A stretch of DNA of 64,000 nucleotides from Cloeon dipterum (GCF_949628265.1 NC_088786.1:40569681-40633680); one strand, 5' to 3'; positions 1 to 11,111 are shown, counted from the stretch's first letter. Translations and numbers: made by a program. The notes: generated from the sequence alone by a model not told the origin.

Positions 1-624
1 AATAAGGCGCTGTTGTTTGTTTTATTCTTCCCTTCTCAACAAAAAAGGAACTAAAGGAGACTCTGAAATTAGTCCAGCCTGAGGCTGAGCTAATTTTTTT
101 TCTTTTTTTTCTTTTTTGTTTCTTTTTTTTTACAACCTGAATGCAGCGCATCATTGTAATTTTCCCCTGAACTATATGTTTTCATGCGCCCCTCCCTGCA
201 CTCGAAGAGTGAGGAGGAGGCAGTTGTACGCGAGCCGCAAAGTGAGGCGGACGTGATTTTAATAAACCCGAGTGCCAACAAATAGGAGTAGTTTGTATTA
301 TCCCTAGATCTCTCATTTGTAGTTAACTTGCAAGTTAGACTTAGGATTTGCAATTTGCGTAAAGCTCCTCTTTTGGCACTGTCCTTCAGGCAGTGTTGGA
401 GGACCGAGGACACAACCATCCTCCCCATAGTGCGGAGGACTTGGTTAGTGTCCGGCTTGCATCGTCGCGTCCCGGCGAACTCAGGCTTAAGTTAGTGAAC
501 ACGCTGCCGCCCCACGGGAGTGCGGCCAGCGGTCCAGAAAGGCCAAACACGGTAAGCACCAAGAGTGCTAACCGGCGTAGCGCACCTAACACAAGTCCCG
601 AACCCTAGACCGGGCAGTGCGTTA
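1..624. other. Unassigned segment upstream of copy A
   Basis: This stretch does not resemble the 5' half of the array genes, although the first four exons and most of exon 5 of copy A would be expected here. It has a pyrimidine/poly-T tract near 93-132 and a GC-richer part near 390-620. I recognise no protein in it on either strand. The frame of the Thr-rich exon of copy A stays open leftwards only to about position 590. It may be an insertion, or foreign sequence joined at a breakpoint near 625. Confidence 0.5.
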
Positions 625-3600
625 CAGGGGAACGTCAGCTTTTACCACTCCAGGGCCAACTACTTCAACAACAACTAGCACAACAACAACCACAGTCTGA
701 GATTAGCAATTTTTGTGAATTAATTGTACGGGTTTTTATTTCAGCCCATTCCATGTCGTTTGACATGCACTGATTTTATTAATTATCTTCTGGTAATTAT
801 ATTATTTTCATGGAAAAGTGACGGGTTGGATGATAAAATTGGCATATTCTGAAGAATGAGGAACACCTCATTTTTATGAGTTTTACGAAATAACATTTTA
901 AAACTGGACTAATGCAAATTTTGTCCTGCGCATCGAAAATACTTCATTATTTAAATATCAATGATTAATTATCACTTAATTTTCTGATAAGAAAACGACT
1001 GAAGCACCATCTCCAGGTACATTTTATATTTCATTACTTATATATGTTTTAACATTATTGGAAACTGAATTATAGCGGATGGTTCCATTTTAAACGCAAC
1101 AAAGTGCAACAATAGAAAATACTACGTCTCAACTGCGATTGTAACGAAATGTTTTATGTTTATTAGAATTTTATTTGAATTGATTATTTAGGCGACGAGA
1201 AACGAGGCTGCACTGAAGTGCAAGGCAATGAACATGGTGCTCTTGGCCGTGACCTCCTTCGAGGAAATGGACTGCCTATCCACCTTTAGAGGTTTTTCAT
1301 AAATCTGAAAAAAAAACAATATAAATAAATACAAAAATAAGGCACAATGTTCTGGACGAGCGGCTCAAATGAAGACTTCAAATGCGATTTGGAGAAAAAA
1401 TACGCGTGGTGTTCGACGGGATTCAACATCTCAACAACTCTAATCGCGTCGGAGAAATTTTGGCTGGCAACCACCGCTGCTCCGTCCACTCTAGACCGAT
1501 GCCTGGCGTTCGTTAACTCGAATAACACCTCGCAAAGGGGGATGGTGCACAGAAAGTGCGACGAAACCCTGCCCTTCATCTGCCAACTTCCTATTGAGTG
1601 TCCGAAATTGTGTGACAAAGATGTAAGAATACAAATTTATTAATTAACATAAGAAAACAAATCATGAACAATTTAGGCTTCTTTGTTTGACGCTGATATG
1701 ATCTTGAAGAGTAAGAAATTTAAGTAGTCTAGGACCAAATATGATTCCTCTAATTTTGTATAAAAAGATAAATCATCTTTCGGATTCTGGATTGACATTG
1801 GCGGATATACGTATCTCCTGGGAAACAAACCAGTTTGAAAATAATTATTTTATCAATCCAAAGAATATAGTTAATTTAAATTAGATGACGTTTTTGGCAA
1901 ACTATGAGCAGTGCTGCGCCCTGGGAATGGAGGCGCTCAACCTGGACAATGCGGCCGAGCAACTAGGCCTGACCAACCTGACAATCGTCTACAACAACAG
2001 TTTCAGTTGTTCTCTTAATATAATTATTATTTATTTAATTTCCTCTTCCTAGGGACTTGGAAAGCGAATTTTAACTACTGGACCTCTGGCACGTGGAAGG
2101 GTTCTCCTCCGGGCCAATGGTCCTGGTGTGAACCTTTCGGGCCCACAGTGTTTCCCCCAGGACTGACCTGGGAACGGGGACAACCTGATAACAAAAACGG
2201 CAGCGAGAGTTGCGTCCACTTCCGCTTCGTTTTGAATTCCACAGGCACCATCTTGACCGACAGAAATTGCGAGAGTAAATTGATTTTCGCGTGCAAGGTG
2301 AGAGTAAACATAGTCTTCTTCAATTTGAAGGGTCTGAAAATAATTTATAAGGTGCTGAGAGCAGCAACGCCGAAGCCTTGCGTCGCTCAATGCCCAAAAG
2401 GACTCTGCCAGAGGACCGTAATTTAATTGAAATTGCAATTATTACAAAAAGTTTAATCAAACCCATGCCATAGTTGACAAATTTCGATAGTGACAATAGA
2501 CTCAAGAGTATGGTTTCAATTAAATATTAATTCCTAACAAAAATTCATTAAAATTTTCCAGATTTTTTTTCGTATGGTGATTGGTTTGACGCTTGTGGAC
2601 GCCACTTTTTAATCTACAAAAAGAGACCGGTATATTATATATTTTGTAAAAGGAAACTTTATTCCGAACTTGAACTATTTTTTAGTCAAACTGGGCAGTT
2701 GCCTGGCAAAGTTGTTGCGACATCGGCTTGACCCTGGCCTCCCTGGAGTCGAGTGGAAAATACAATTGCTTGACCAAAGTCACCAATAGTACAAACCTTA
2801 AATTTCATAAATAAATCGATTTAATTTTAAATTTAAATAAGAATTTCCGGAACTTACCTCTGGCGATTTCTGGGTGTCCGGCACGGTTTCCGGCTGCACG
2901 TCTAACTTCAGGTGGTGCTCCTTGAACCGGGAATTCGTTGAACCTGAGATCAGGTGGAAGGCTGGACACCCAATGGCAGGCCTGGACTGCGTTTACCTCG
3001 AGGTTCGAAACGGATCCATGCTGCTGGCCACCGCGAACTGCGCTGAAAACAAAACTTTCCTTTGCGATGTGCGGAAAAACTCGACCACCCAAAAGGGAAT
3101 GCAGGCTGAGTGTGCCGACCTTTGGAACATCACCCCAGGTGACTTCGTAAATTTCTTATAAAAATTTTAATTTTTTTTCCAATCTCGTTAGAACAAATCG
3201 ACTTGCTTCTGAATATCAGCGTCTTTTTGACGACAACCATTTCGCTCGATTTAAAAGTTAGCAATAATGTTCCTTTACTAAAATCAAATTTATATAATAT
3301 CCTTTTTTAATTTGTAGTGCTTCTTGAAATGTATTGGTGTTGAAATCGGAATGGTAACTAACTCTTTAAACACTGATTTTTGATGATTTCGTTCTGCTTT
3401 TTAAAGAAAGATAGTTATTTTAAGCCGATTTTGAGTTTAATTAATTTTATTTAGTTCGAAATGGGTGGACTGAATGGCATAGCAGCTCTGCGACAAATAG
3501 AACTTATCTCCCAGGAAGAGCCGCAGAAAATGGACAAGGCCTTCATAGCTTTCGATGAGTGCAGCGGAAAAAGTTGAAATTTTAAATATTTAATCTTTGT

Positions 3601-4598
3601 GTAATTTACATTTTTCTTAGAATTTGACGACGAGTGTGTGACCGCCTACGAAACGTACAAATGCGGCCAAGAGAAGGAGCCAAACATGATTTCCAGCATT
3701 GTCAATAATAATCTCGGCAATGCGACAGTGGTATGCCTTAATCTTCAAAAATCTTCAAAATAAAATACTTATTTCTTTGACAGTACGCCCCTCCAACTCC
3801 TTGTCTTCCTCGACGCCGGACCTGCTGGTTCTCGGAAAACTTTCCTTGTCAATTAAATGTGATTTAATTTTTAAAAATCTGCATACAGAGTATAATTTAA
3901 TTAATTTGACAGCAAACGGCTATCGACATTCTAGGCACGAGCCCGGGAAACAGGGGTAATTAACACTCACTAATATTCGTATTTTTTGGTTCAAAAATTG
4001 GATTGTTCTTTCATTTAGACTACCTTGGACAGCTTATATCTTTCGAGAACAAACTATATTACGTTGGATTTCATGATCAAAATGGGAAGATTGTAAGAAG
4101 TTTAATAAGCATTTAAATACCAGGCTGATTGATATCAAAAAATGACAGAATGTCACAGAGGTATACAAGCATTGCTGTGAGCTCGGATTTCGACTTTTTG
4201 AGCCCCAAATTCCCTATGAAGTGACTATTGTCTCACAATTAGGTATATCTATTTATTTCGCTTATTAATATTGATGAACACTAAATGTATATACATAATT
4301 TTGAACAGTCACAACACAGTTTCATGTTTTGGTGGGCCAGACGGAGTCGATAAACCACACGCACGAGGTGTGGTGCAACAGCCGCACCCTTGTGCCCGAC
4401 AAATACTATATGTCCGATTCCGATCTGTGGCTGAAATTCCCCTGCCAGACGTCCATCATCGGAGTCACCGTAACGTATCAAGCAATTAACGTGATAACCA
4501 TCCCGGACAAGAGCATCCATGATGTATACATCAATCCGCAGAAATATGATTGGAGTTCGCTCCAAATATTTTCCAATTTTGTCTGCGAAAAGGTGTGA
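625..4598 (+). CDS. Copy A: CTLD-OBP fusion gene, 5' end missing
   Basis: The gene encodes a secreted multi-lectin protein with an embedded odorant-binding-like domain; its ligand is unknown. Exons 6 to 28 are all present with phases and lengths matching copy B: 745-792, 992-1016, 1076-1140, 1192-1291, 1342-1622 (CTLD1); 1677-1710, 1768-1832, 1885-1999, 2053-2297 (CTLD2, QPD motif); 2352-2417, 2474-2507, 2562-2629, 2686-2788, 2842-3138 (CTLD3 and first OBP Cys); 3192-3256, 3318-3353, 3455-3572, 3621-3730 (OBP); 3784-3858, 3913-3955, 4019-4092, 4149-4242, 4309-4598 (CTLD4, ends FVCEKV). Every junction keeps frame. Only the last 75 or so bases of the Thr-rich exon 5 remain, and similarity to B stops near 625. 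There is no signal-peptide exon in the window, so the copy is either truncated or has a distant replacement first exon. A polyadenylation signal AATAAA is at 4656-4661. Confidence 0.85.
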
Positions 4599-5130
4599 AT
4601 TGGTGTATGTCAGCTTTTGGATTTCAATTTGACGAGTTTGTTTGGTTGAGGTGTCAATAAAGTTGATTTTGTTTGATTACATCTGACTTTTCCTATTTTA
4701 ATTTTCCAATTAAGTCTGATCCGAGTCACATATTGTGTTGCGGATTTTTAAGAAGTTTCTTCATGTTCAGGAAATGTCACCAAGTAGAATAACGTCTTCT
4801 CCAACAACTCAGAAGTGCATTTCAATTTAATAAAAAATATACTGCGCATAAATTCCACTTAACTCAGCGGAACAGAAAATTTCAACATCATTTCTGACTA
4901 ATGCCGCCGCATGACTGCGACAGGAAGCTCTGCTGACGGCCTGATTCAACAGAAAAATGCCAATTTCTGACGTCACGATAATTCCGACTTGCGAGAATGA
5001 GCATTGAAAATTCAAAAGGCTGATGACGTGCTGAAGAGTTCCAAGTGTCGGCTGTGGAAGCGTGTGCTGGTGTCGCCACGACGGACTCTTCTGGAAATAC
5101 TGAATTGTCTTCGTTGACAAAGAGTCTTCT

Positions 5131-5400
5131 GATCGAAAAATTGGATTTGACGTGCAAGCGCGAGCAGAGGCGCAAAGCAAAACGCACGTTGCTTTGGCGC
5201 GCAAAACGTTTGAACCTTTTCGTCGCCATACTTCGTGATTGGCGTGGGCGGTTGAGAGAGCTGTGACGTCAGAGGGGGTGCATATGATGCGCAGTAGCAA
5301 CCAAATGGTTCAAACGTTGCGCGCGCAAAAGCAACGTATAGTGCGTTTTTCTTTGCGCCTCTGCTCGAACGTCAATTCAAATTTTGCGATTTTTACCCCA
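5131..5400. repeat. Palindromic MITE-like element, GAGGCGCAAAG type
   Basis: The ends are inverted repeats of about 45 bases: the left arm contains GAGCAGAGGCGCAAAG, and the right arm has its complement CTTTGCGCCTCTGCTC. Inside, AAACGTTTGAACC and GGTTCAAACGTT pair again. It has no coding capacity. A degraded relative lies at about 30543-30740. This fits a non-autonomous DNA transposon; the superfamily cannot be told. Confidence 0.7.
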
Positions 5401-5645
5401 CCCTTTTCGACCCTCATTAATCGATTGGAACTAAGGAAGAACTATGGTTTCAGTGCAGGTCCTCCTAAAAATTTTCTATAAGATTGTGGGGTTGTGGAAA
5501 ACGAATATGCGAAATAAATAAATTTACAAGTTCAAAATTTGTGCGTGATGAGTGATGAGTGCTCCACATTGAAAAGAGGAAGAGAAAAATTCCTGTGACG
5601 ACAGTACAGTGCGTTGGTGTGGGAAGCGATGCCAGCAGTGAACAA

Positions 5646-5651
5646 TCAGTT
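5646..5651 (+). promoter_or_regulatory. Likely initiator of copy B (TCAGTT)
   Basis: TCAGTT matches the arthropod initiator consensus TCAGTY and lies 47 bases before the chosen start codon. Copies C-G and I have a TCAGT at nearly the same distance from their start codons. No clear TATA box is seen in the usual place. Confidence 0.5.
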
Positions 5652-5692
5652 CGCCGCAGTCTGGTTTCAGACCCAGCAACAGCACCAAATAA

Positions 5693-8600
5693 ATGATTTT
5701 GGCAAGTCCGCTGGGCGTTTCGCTCCTTTTTGTGCTGGTGATCAGCGGAGAGTTATTGAACCAAGTAAGTCCTTGAATGTTAACATCAAAGAAATGAAAT
5801 AGATATTGTAAAAAATTTTGTCTTTTGCAGAAAGTAAAAAATGTTAAATCGGTGAAAATCCGCATTCCAGCGAATGGATATTCTGGTTTTGAGAATTTTT
5901 AATTTATGGAGTTTAATTTTTATCGTTAAAATAAGGTCCCATCAAAATTCATCTTCCAAAAGGCATACTATTACGCCGCCAGAAAATCATCAAGTGTTGC
6001 GGATTCAAAAAATGCCTGCCGCCAAAAAACGGGACAACATTTTTCAGAACTGCATCTTCGGCGCCAATTAACAACTTGAACACTATTGGAAAAGAAACAT
6101 CTCTTGTGAGTACCCCATAAATTGACAACGCCCTCATAATTTCATCATTAATCACGATCCCAGGAAAATAATTCATTGTCATCATTCCAAAAATCCGCTG
6201 CCACTGCGGCAGGAATTTCAATCAAAGGACAGAGCAGCGGCATAGACGCACCATCAATTGGAGCGGACGTAAACACAGAAGCGAGTAATATTTTAATTAA
6301 AATAAATGAAAAGCAACCGATGAAGTATATGAAAAATCAAAAGCCTCGACTGACAGTGAAAGTCGCAACGATTCATTGGGCAGCGGGGCAAATGCGAGTG
6401 CTGACGTCACGCCTGCAGATGGAACGGAAAGCAATGACGTCATCATTGGTGCAGCCACTTCAACGCCAATGAGCTCTGCTCCCCCTCCCCTAATAAATGG
6501 CGTGACGGATGTCGGGGGAGGTTTTTACTCAGGGGTAGCATCTCCCGCACCAATCAACCCCTCAGTAGACATGACTACTGCAGGAATGGAAATAAAAACA
6601 TCAACAGCAACAAATGCGATGGCATTGCAAGGATTGACAACAACCGCTTTTAATTTAAATAGGGGTGGAACGTCGGTAATTACCACTCCAGGCCCAATTT
6701 CTTCTACCACAACTGGCACAACAACAACCACAGTCAGATTAGGATTTTTTTATTAATTAATTTTACATGATTCTCTTTCAGCCAATTCCATGTCGTTTGA
6801 CGTGCACTGATTTTCATAATTATCTTCTGGTAAATTTAACGGGTTGGAGGAAAAAATTAGCTTGAAAATGAGGAACATTCCTTTTTATTGGATGTACGGG
6901 AAATCCTTTAAAACCTATGGACCTCATTATTTCATCTCTCCGTGGAAAAATTTCTTTGGATTTCTCTCGCCGAGCCTGATCAAAATATTATAACACCAAA
7001 TTTGATGTTCTATAGGTCTAGGTCAAAGGTTACAATAGTTAATTTTGTAGTAAGGTTTAAAGCAGAAGTTTCGGATAATTTAAAATGTTTTTTGACTCCG
7101 AAAAACACTGTCATAGTGTAATTGAAACCTTTTAATTTCATCAGGGGTTAAAAGTCAGGGGATAAACACCCCTTTAGCTGCTCAGGGGAGGTTGAGACGA
7201 GATTTAAGATGCGTGGTCTATTACATTCTGATGGTTAAAAGTCGAGATTTGGAGTTAAGAGATGTGATACTACGTAACATAAATATATTCTCGGAGTTTC
7301 CTAAAAACCGTAAAAGTATATGTCAATATTTTTTCCAAATATTTCTAATAGACATATTTCCTGGAAATAATATTGTAGATTTAGCTTGGATTCACGCTAA
7401 TTTTGTCCTGAGATCCGATACATTTTGTTCAAAATGGAAAAAACTTAATTATTTATACTTATATACCGCATTAATTATTATCAATAAATTATCTGAGCAG
7501 AAACCGACCGGAGCACCATCTCCAAGTAAAATTGATACATTTGTTTTTAATATTATTACAAACTGACTTTTATAGCGGATGGTTCAGTTTTAAATGCAAC
7601 AAAGTGCAACAATAGAAAATACTACGTCTCGACTGCAATCGTATCCAAATATTTTTCTTATATTAGATTATTTTTAAATTGATTTTTAAGGCGACGAGAA
7701 ACGAGGCTGCACTGAAGTGCAAGGCAATGAACATGGTGCTCTTGGCCGTGACCTCCTTCGAGGAAATGGACTGCCTATCCACCTTTAGAGGTTTTTATTT
7801 AATCTCAATAAACAATTTTAATATAAAAAAAATAAGGCACAATGTTCTGGACGAGCGGCTCGAATGAAGACTTCAAATGCGATTTGGAGAAAAAATACGC
7901 GTGGTGCTCGACGGGATTCAACATTTCAACAACACTAATTGCGTCGGAGAAATTCTTGCTTCCCACCACCGCTGCTCCGTCCACTCTTGACCGATGCCTG
8001 GCGTTCGTAAACTCAAATAACACCTCGCAAAGGGGGATGGTGCACAGAAAATGCGACGAAACCCTGCCCTTCATTTGCCAACTTCCTGTAGAGTGTCCGA
8101 AATTGTGTGAAAAAGACGTGAGGGAATCAAATTTATTAATTAACAGAAAAAATATCATGAAAAATTATGCAGGCATCATTGTTTGACGCTGATTTGAACT
8201 TAAAGAGTAAGAATTTAAATTTTCTCGGAATGCTCATAAAGTTTACTCTCGTTTTGTTTAAAAAGATAAATCATCTTACGGATTCTGGATTGACATTGGC
8301 ACATATACGTATCTCCTGGGAAACAAACCAGTTTGAAGACCATTTTAAAACAATCAAAATATTAAAATAATTAATTTTAATTAAATAAGATGACATTTAT
8401 GGCTAATTATGAGCAGTGCTGCGCCCTGGGAATGGAGGCGCTCAACCTGGACAGCAAAGCCGAGCAATTCGGCCTGACCAACTTGACAATCGTCTACAAC
8501 AACAGTTTAATTCCTCATTTTTTTCTTTAAAAATAAAATTAATTACTTAATTTAAGGGACTTGGAAAGCGAATTTTAACTACTGGACCTCTGGCACGTGG

Positions 8601-11111
8601 AAGGGTTCTCCTCCGGGCCAATGGTCGTGGTGTGAGCCTTTTGGGCCCACAGTGTTTCCCCCAGGACTGACCTGGGAACGGGGACAACCTGATAACAAAA
8701 ATGGCAGTGAGAGCTGCGTCCACTTCCGCTTCGTTTTGAACTCCACTGGCACCATCTTGACAGATCGAAATTGCGAGAGTAAATTAATTCTCGCGTGCAA
8801 AGTGAGAGAAAAAGTGGTTTTCTTCTATTCGAGAAACTGAAAATGATTTATAAGGTGCTAAGAGCTGCGACGCCGAAGCCATGTGTTGTTCAATGCCCAA
8901 CAGGGCTCTGCCAAAGAAACGTAATTTAATTGAAAATACAATTAAAAAAAAAATAAACCAAATCCTTGGCATAGTCAACAAATTTCGATGACTCCAAAAG
9001 ACTCAAAAGTATAATTTAAAAAAAATAATAATGCCTGAAACAAAATCATTAAAATATTCCAGATTTTTTTTCGTATGGCGATTGGTTTGACGCTTGTGGA
9101 CGCCACTTTTTGTTCTATAAGAAAAGACCGGTATATTATAATTTTGTAAAAGGAAACTTGATTCCGATCTTAAACGATTTTTCAGTCAAACTGGGCAATT
9201 GCCTGGCAAAGTTGTTGCGACATCGGCTTGACCCTGGCCTCCTTGGAGTCGATTGGAAAATACAATTGCTTGACCAAAGTCACCAACAGTACAAATCACA
9301 AATTTTATTAATTAAACAATTTAATTTTTTTAAATAAGAATTTCCGGAACTTACCTCTGGCGATTTCTGGGTGTCCGGCACGGTTTCCGGCTGCGTGTCT
9401 AACTTCAGGTGGTGCTCCTTGAACCGGGAATTCGTCGAACCTGAGATCAGGTGGAAGGCTGGACACCCAATAGCAGGCCTGGACTGCGTTTACCTCGAGG
9501 TTAGAAACGGATCCATGCAGCTCGCCACCGCGAACTGCGCTGAAAACAAAACTTTCCTTTGCGATGTGCGCAGAAACTCGACCTCCCAAAAGGGAATGCA
9601 GGCTGAGTGTGCCGACCTTTGGAACATCACCCCAGGTGACTTCGTTAATTTCTTATTAAAATTTTAATTTAGTTCCATTTCTTGGTAGAGCAAATCGACT
9701 TACTTCTGAATATCAGCGTCTTTTTGACGACAACCATTTCCCTCGATTTAAAAGTTTTTATAATTATTGCATTTTTAAAATAAAATATATCATATTCAAT
9801 TTTTTTAATTTGTAGTGCTTCTTGAAATGTATTGGTGTTGAAATCGGAATGGTAACTTAACTCATTAAAGATTAATTTTTTTGTGCTTTCCTTTTTTTTA
9901 AAGAAATATAGTTGTTTTGGTATTTATATACGGTTATGAGTTAAACTAATTTTATTTAGTTTGAAATGGGTGGACTGAATGGCATAGCAACTCTGCGACA
10001 AATTGAACTTATCTCCCAGGAAGAGCCGCAGAAAATGGACAAGGCCTTCACAGCTTTCGACGAGTGCAGCGGAAAAAGTTGAAACTTATTAATTATTTAA
10101 TCTTTGTGTAATTTACAATTTTCATAGAATTTGACGACGAGTGTGTGACTGCCTACGAAACGTACAAATGCGGCCAAGAGAAGGAGCCAAACATGATTTC
10201 CAGCATTGTCAATAATAATCTCGGCAATGCGACAGTGGTATGCCTTAATCTTCCAAAATCTTCAAAATAAAATACTTATTTCTATGATAGTACGCCCCTC
10301 CAACTCCTTGTCTTCCTCGACGCCGGACTTGCTGGCTCTCGGAAAATTTTCCTTGTCAAATAAATGTGATAACATTTTTTTTAAATCTGCAGACAGAGTA
10401 TAAAATTTAATTAATTTGACAGCAAACAGCTATCGACGTTCTGAACAGCAACCCGGCAAAAATTGGTAATTTTACTCACAAATATTCATCTTTTGTTGTC
10501 AAAAATTAGATTCTTCTTCATTTAGATTACCTTGGACAGATCAAGACTTATCAGGGCAAAACATACTATGTTGGGCTTGGTGATACAAAAGGAAAGACTG
10601 TAAGAAGATTAAAAAATTAATGCACACTATAAGACTATATATATATATATAATTAATAAAATAAAATTGCAGAACGTGTCAGAGGTTTTCAAGCATTGCT
10701 GCGAGCTTGGATTTCGACTTTGGGAGCCTCAAAGTGTAAATGAAGTGACGTATATCCCACAAATAGGTATATTTCGCCCATTTTAAATGGCTCCTTAGGC
10801 AACACACAGTGCATGATTTTTTTACAGTTTCTGTACTGAACACTGTTTTGGTGGGCGAGACAGAGTCGATAAACCACACGCACGAGGTGTGGTGCAACAG
10901 CCGCACCCTTGTGCCCGACTACTACTCTCTGTCCGATATGTGGATGAGATTCCCCTGCCAGACGTCCATCGTCGGAATCACGCAATCGAATCAAAAAATT
11001 GTAGTGGCGTTCTACCCGGAAAAGAGCATCCAAGACATGTTCATCAATCCGCAGAAATATGATTTGAGTTTGTTAAATGCCTTTTCCTCTTTTGTCTGCG
11101 AAAAGGTGTGA
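5693..11111 (+). CDS. Copy B: complete CTLD-OBP fusion gene (reference copy)
   Basis: A secreted mosaic protein of 1,083 residues in 28 exons (3,252 coding bases, all phases consistent). Exons: 5693-5764 (signal peptide, hydrophobic core VSLLFVLVI), 5831-5885, 5936-6105 (basic, KCCGFKKC), 6164-6284, 6344-6732 (Ser/Thr/Gly-rich, ends in poly-Thr), 6782-6829, 7501-7525, 7576-7640, 7691-7790, 7837-8117 (CTLD1, about residues 294-435); 8173-8206, 8266-8330, 8390-8504, 8557-8801 (CTLD2, 455-595); 8855-8920, 8975-9008, 9063-9130, 9186-9288, 9339-9635 (CTLD3, 630-765); 9689-9753, 9816-9851, 9960-10077, 10128-10237 (OBP-like, 770-894); 10291-10365, 10423-10465, 10526-10599, 10673-10766, 10828-11111 (CTLD4). 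There is no transmembrane segment or GPI signal. The start is chosen because the first exon gives a clean signal peptide. Lectin and OBP families bind sugars and small hydrophobic ligands respectively; the actual ligands are unknown. Confidence 0.9.
5831..6732 (+). other. Copy B N-terminal basic and mucin-like exons (exons 2-5)
   Basis: Exon 3 encodes a short basic stretch with the motif CCGFKKC, kept in all eight copies that have this exon. Exons 4 and 5 are low complexity, rich in Ser, Thr, Gly and Asn, and end in a pure Thr run, the composition of an O-glycosylated mucin stalk. This is the least conserved part between subfamilies: C-F have Asn/Gly/Asp-rich repeats here and G-I have Pro/Thr/Ser-rich sequence. 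Confidence 0.75.
7501..8117 (+). other. Copy B CTLD1 module (exons 7-10)
   Basis: The C-type-lectin core is visible as EAALKCK..LLAVTSFEEM, then FWTSGSN, and the cysteines DRC, RKC and FIC that form the canonical disulfides. There is no EPN or QPD motif and no WND, so the classical calcium and sugar site is absent. Module exon lengths are 25, 65, 100 and 281, with phases 0-1-0-1-0. Confidence 0.85.
8173..8801 (+). other. Copy B CTLD2 module with QPD motif (exons 11-14)
   Basis: The best preserved lectin domain. It contains GQPDN, then ESCVHFRF, then LTDRNC before the final Cys of FACK or LACK. QPD is the galactose-type selectivity triplet of C-type lectins; the usual WND is changed to (L/M)TD with Asp kept. 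All nine copies keep QPD here. Calcium-dependent sugar binding is possible but not certain. Module exon lengths are 34, 65, 115 and 245. Confidence 0.85.
8855..9610 (+). other. Copy B CTLD3 module (exons 15-19)
   Basis: The Cys-linker exon 15 (PKPCVVQCPTGLC) is followed by the lectin core YGDWFDACG, CCDIGLTLASLES, DFWVSGT and TANCAENKTFLC. The position of QPD reads GHPIAG, so the sugar-selectivity motif is lost. The domain runs straight into the OBP-like domain within exon 19 without an intron. Confidence 0.85.
9602..10237 (+). other. Copy B OBP-like domain (end of exon 19 to exon 23)
   Basis: Six cysteines follow the insect odorant-binding-protein pattern C-X30-C-X3-C-X42-C-X8-C-X8-C. The first is in ECADLWNIT (TGT at 9608); the second and third are in the 36-base exon CFLKC; the fourth is in FDECSGK; the fifth and sixth are CVTAYETYKC. 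The C-X3-C and C-X8-C spacings and the GQEK tail are hallmarks of the PBP/GOBP family, which carries small hydrophobic ligands. Equivalent spans are A 3105-3730, C 16064-16649, D 22494-23086, E 28649-29223, F 34561-35130, G 41102-42524, H 46806-47392 and I 53575-54161 (H and I on the - strand). Confidence 0.85.
10291..11111 (+). other. Copy B CTLD4 module (exons 24-28)
   Basis: The linker exon 24 (PPTPCLPRRRTCWLSENFPC) precedes a divergent lectin fold: YYVGLGDT, KHCCELGFRLWEPQ, VGETESINHTHEVWC and a terminal FVCEKV. It shares exon lengths and phases with the other CTLD modules (43, 74, 94 and 284 bases) but has neither QPD nor WND. The protein ends just after the last lectin cysteine. Confidence 0.75.

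Larger units (their letters stand above)
4599..5692. other. Spacer A-B
   Basis: It holds the AATAAA of copy A (4656), a promoter-side module shared with the spacers B-C, C-D and D-E (about 4904-4975, ending in the CRE-like palindrome TGACGTCA at 4968), and a palindromic MITE-like element (5131-5400). The last 120 bases form the 5' leader of copy B. I see no gene. Confidence 0.7.

Noticed and set aside
90-428. Lys-rich open frame on the - strand
   Set aside because: It is a translation of the poly-T tract and flanking sequence, with no family resemblance and no splice or start context.
7192-7566. Open frame of 124 codons in intron 6 of copy B
   Set aside because: It is AT-rich with low-information composition, runs into the next exon in the wrong frame, and is absent from the same intron of the other copies.
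9600-10240. Possibility that the OBP-like part is a separate small OBP gene nested between lectin genes
   Set aside because: The first cysteine lies in the lectin exon, no signal peptide precedes it, and the splice phases run unbroken from CTLD3 into CTLD4 in every copy.
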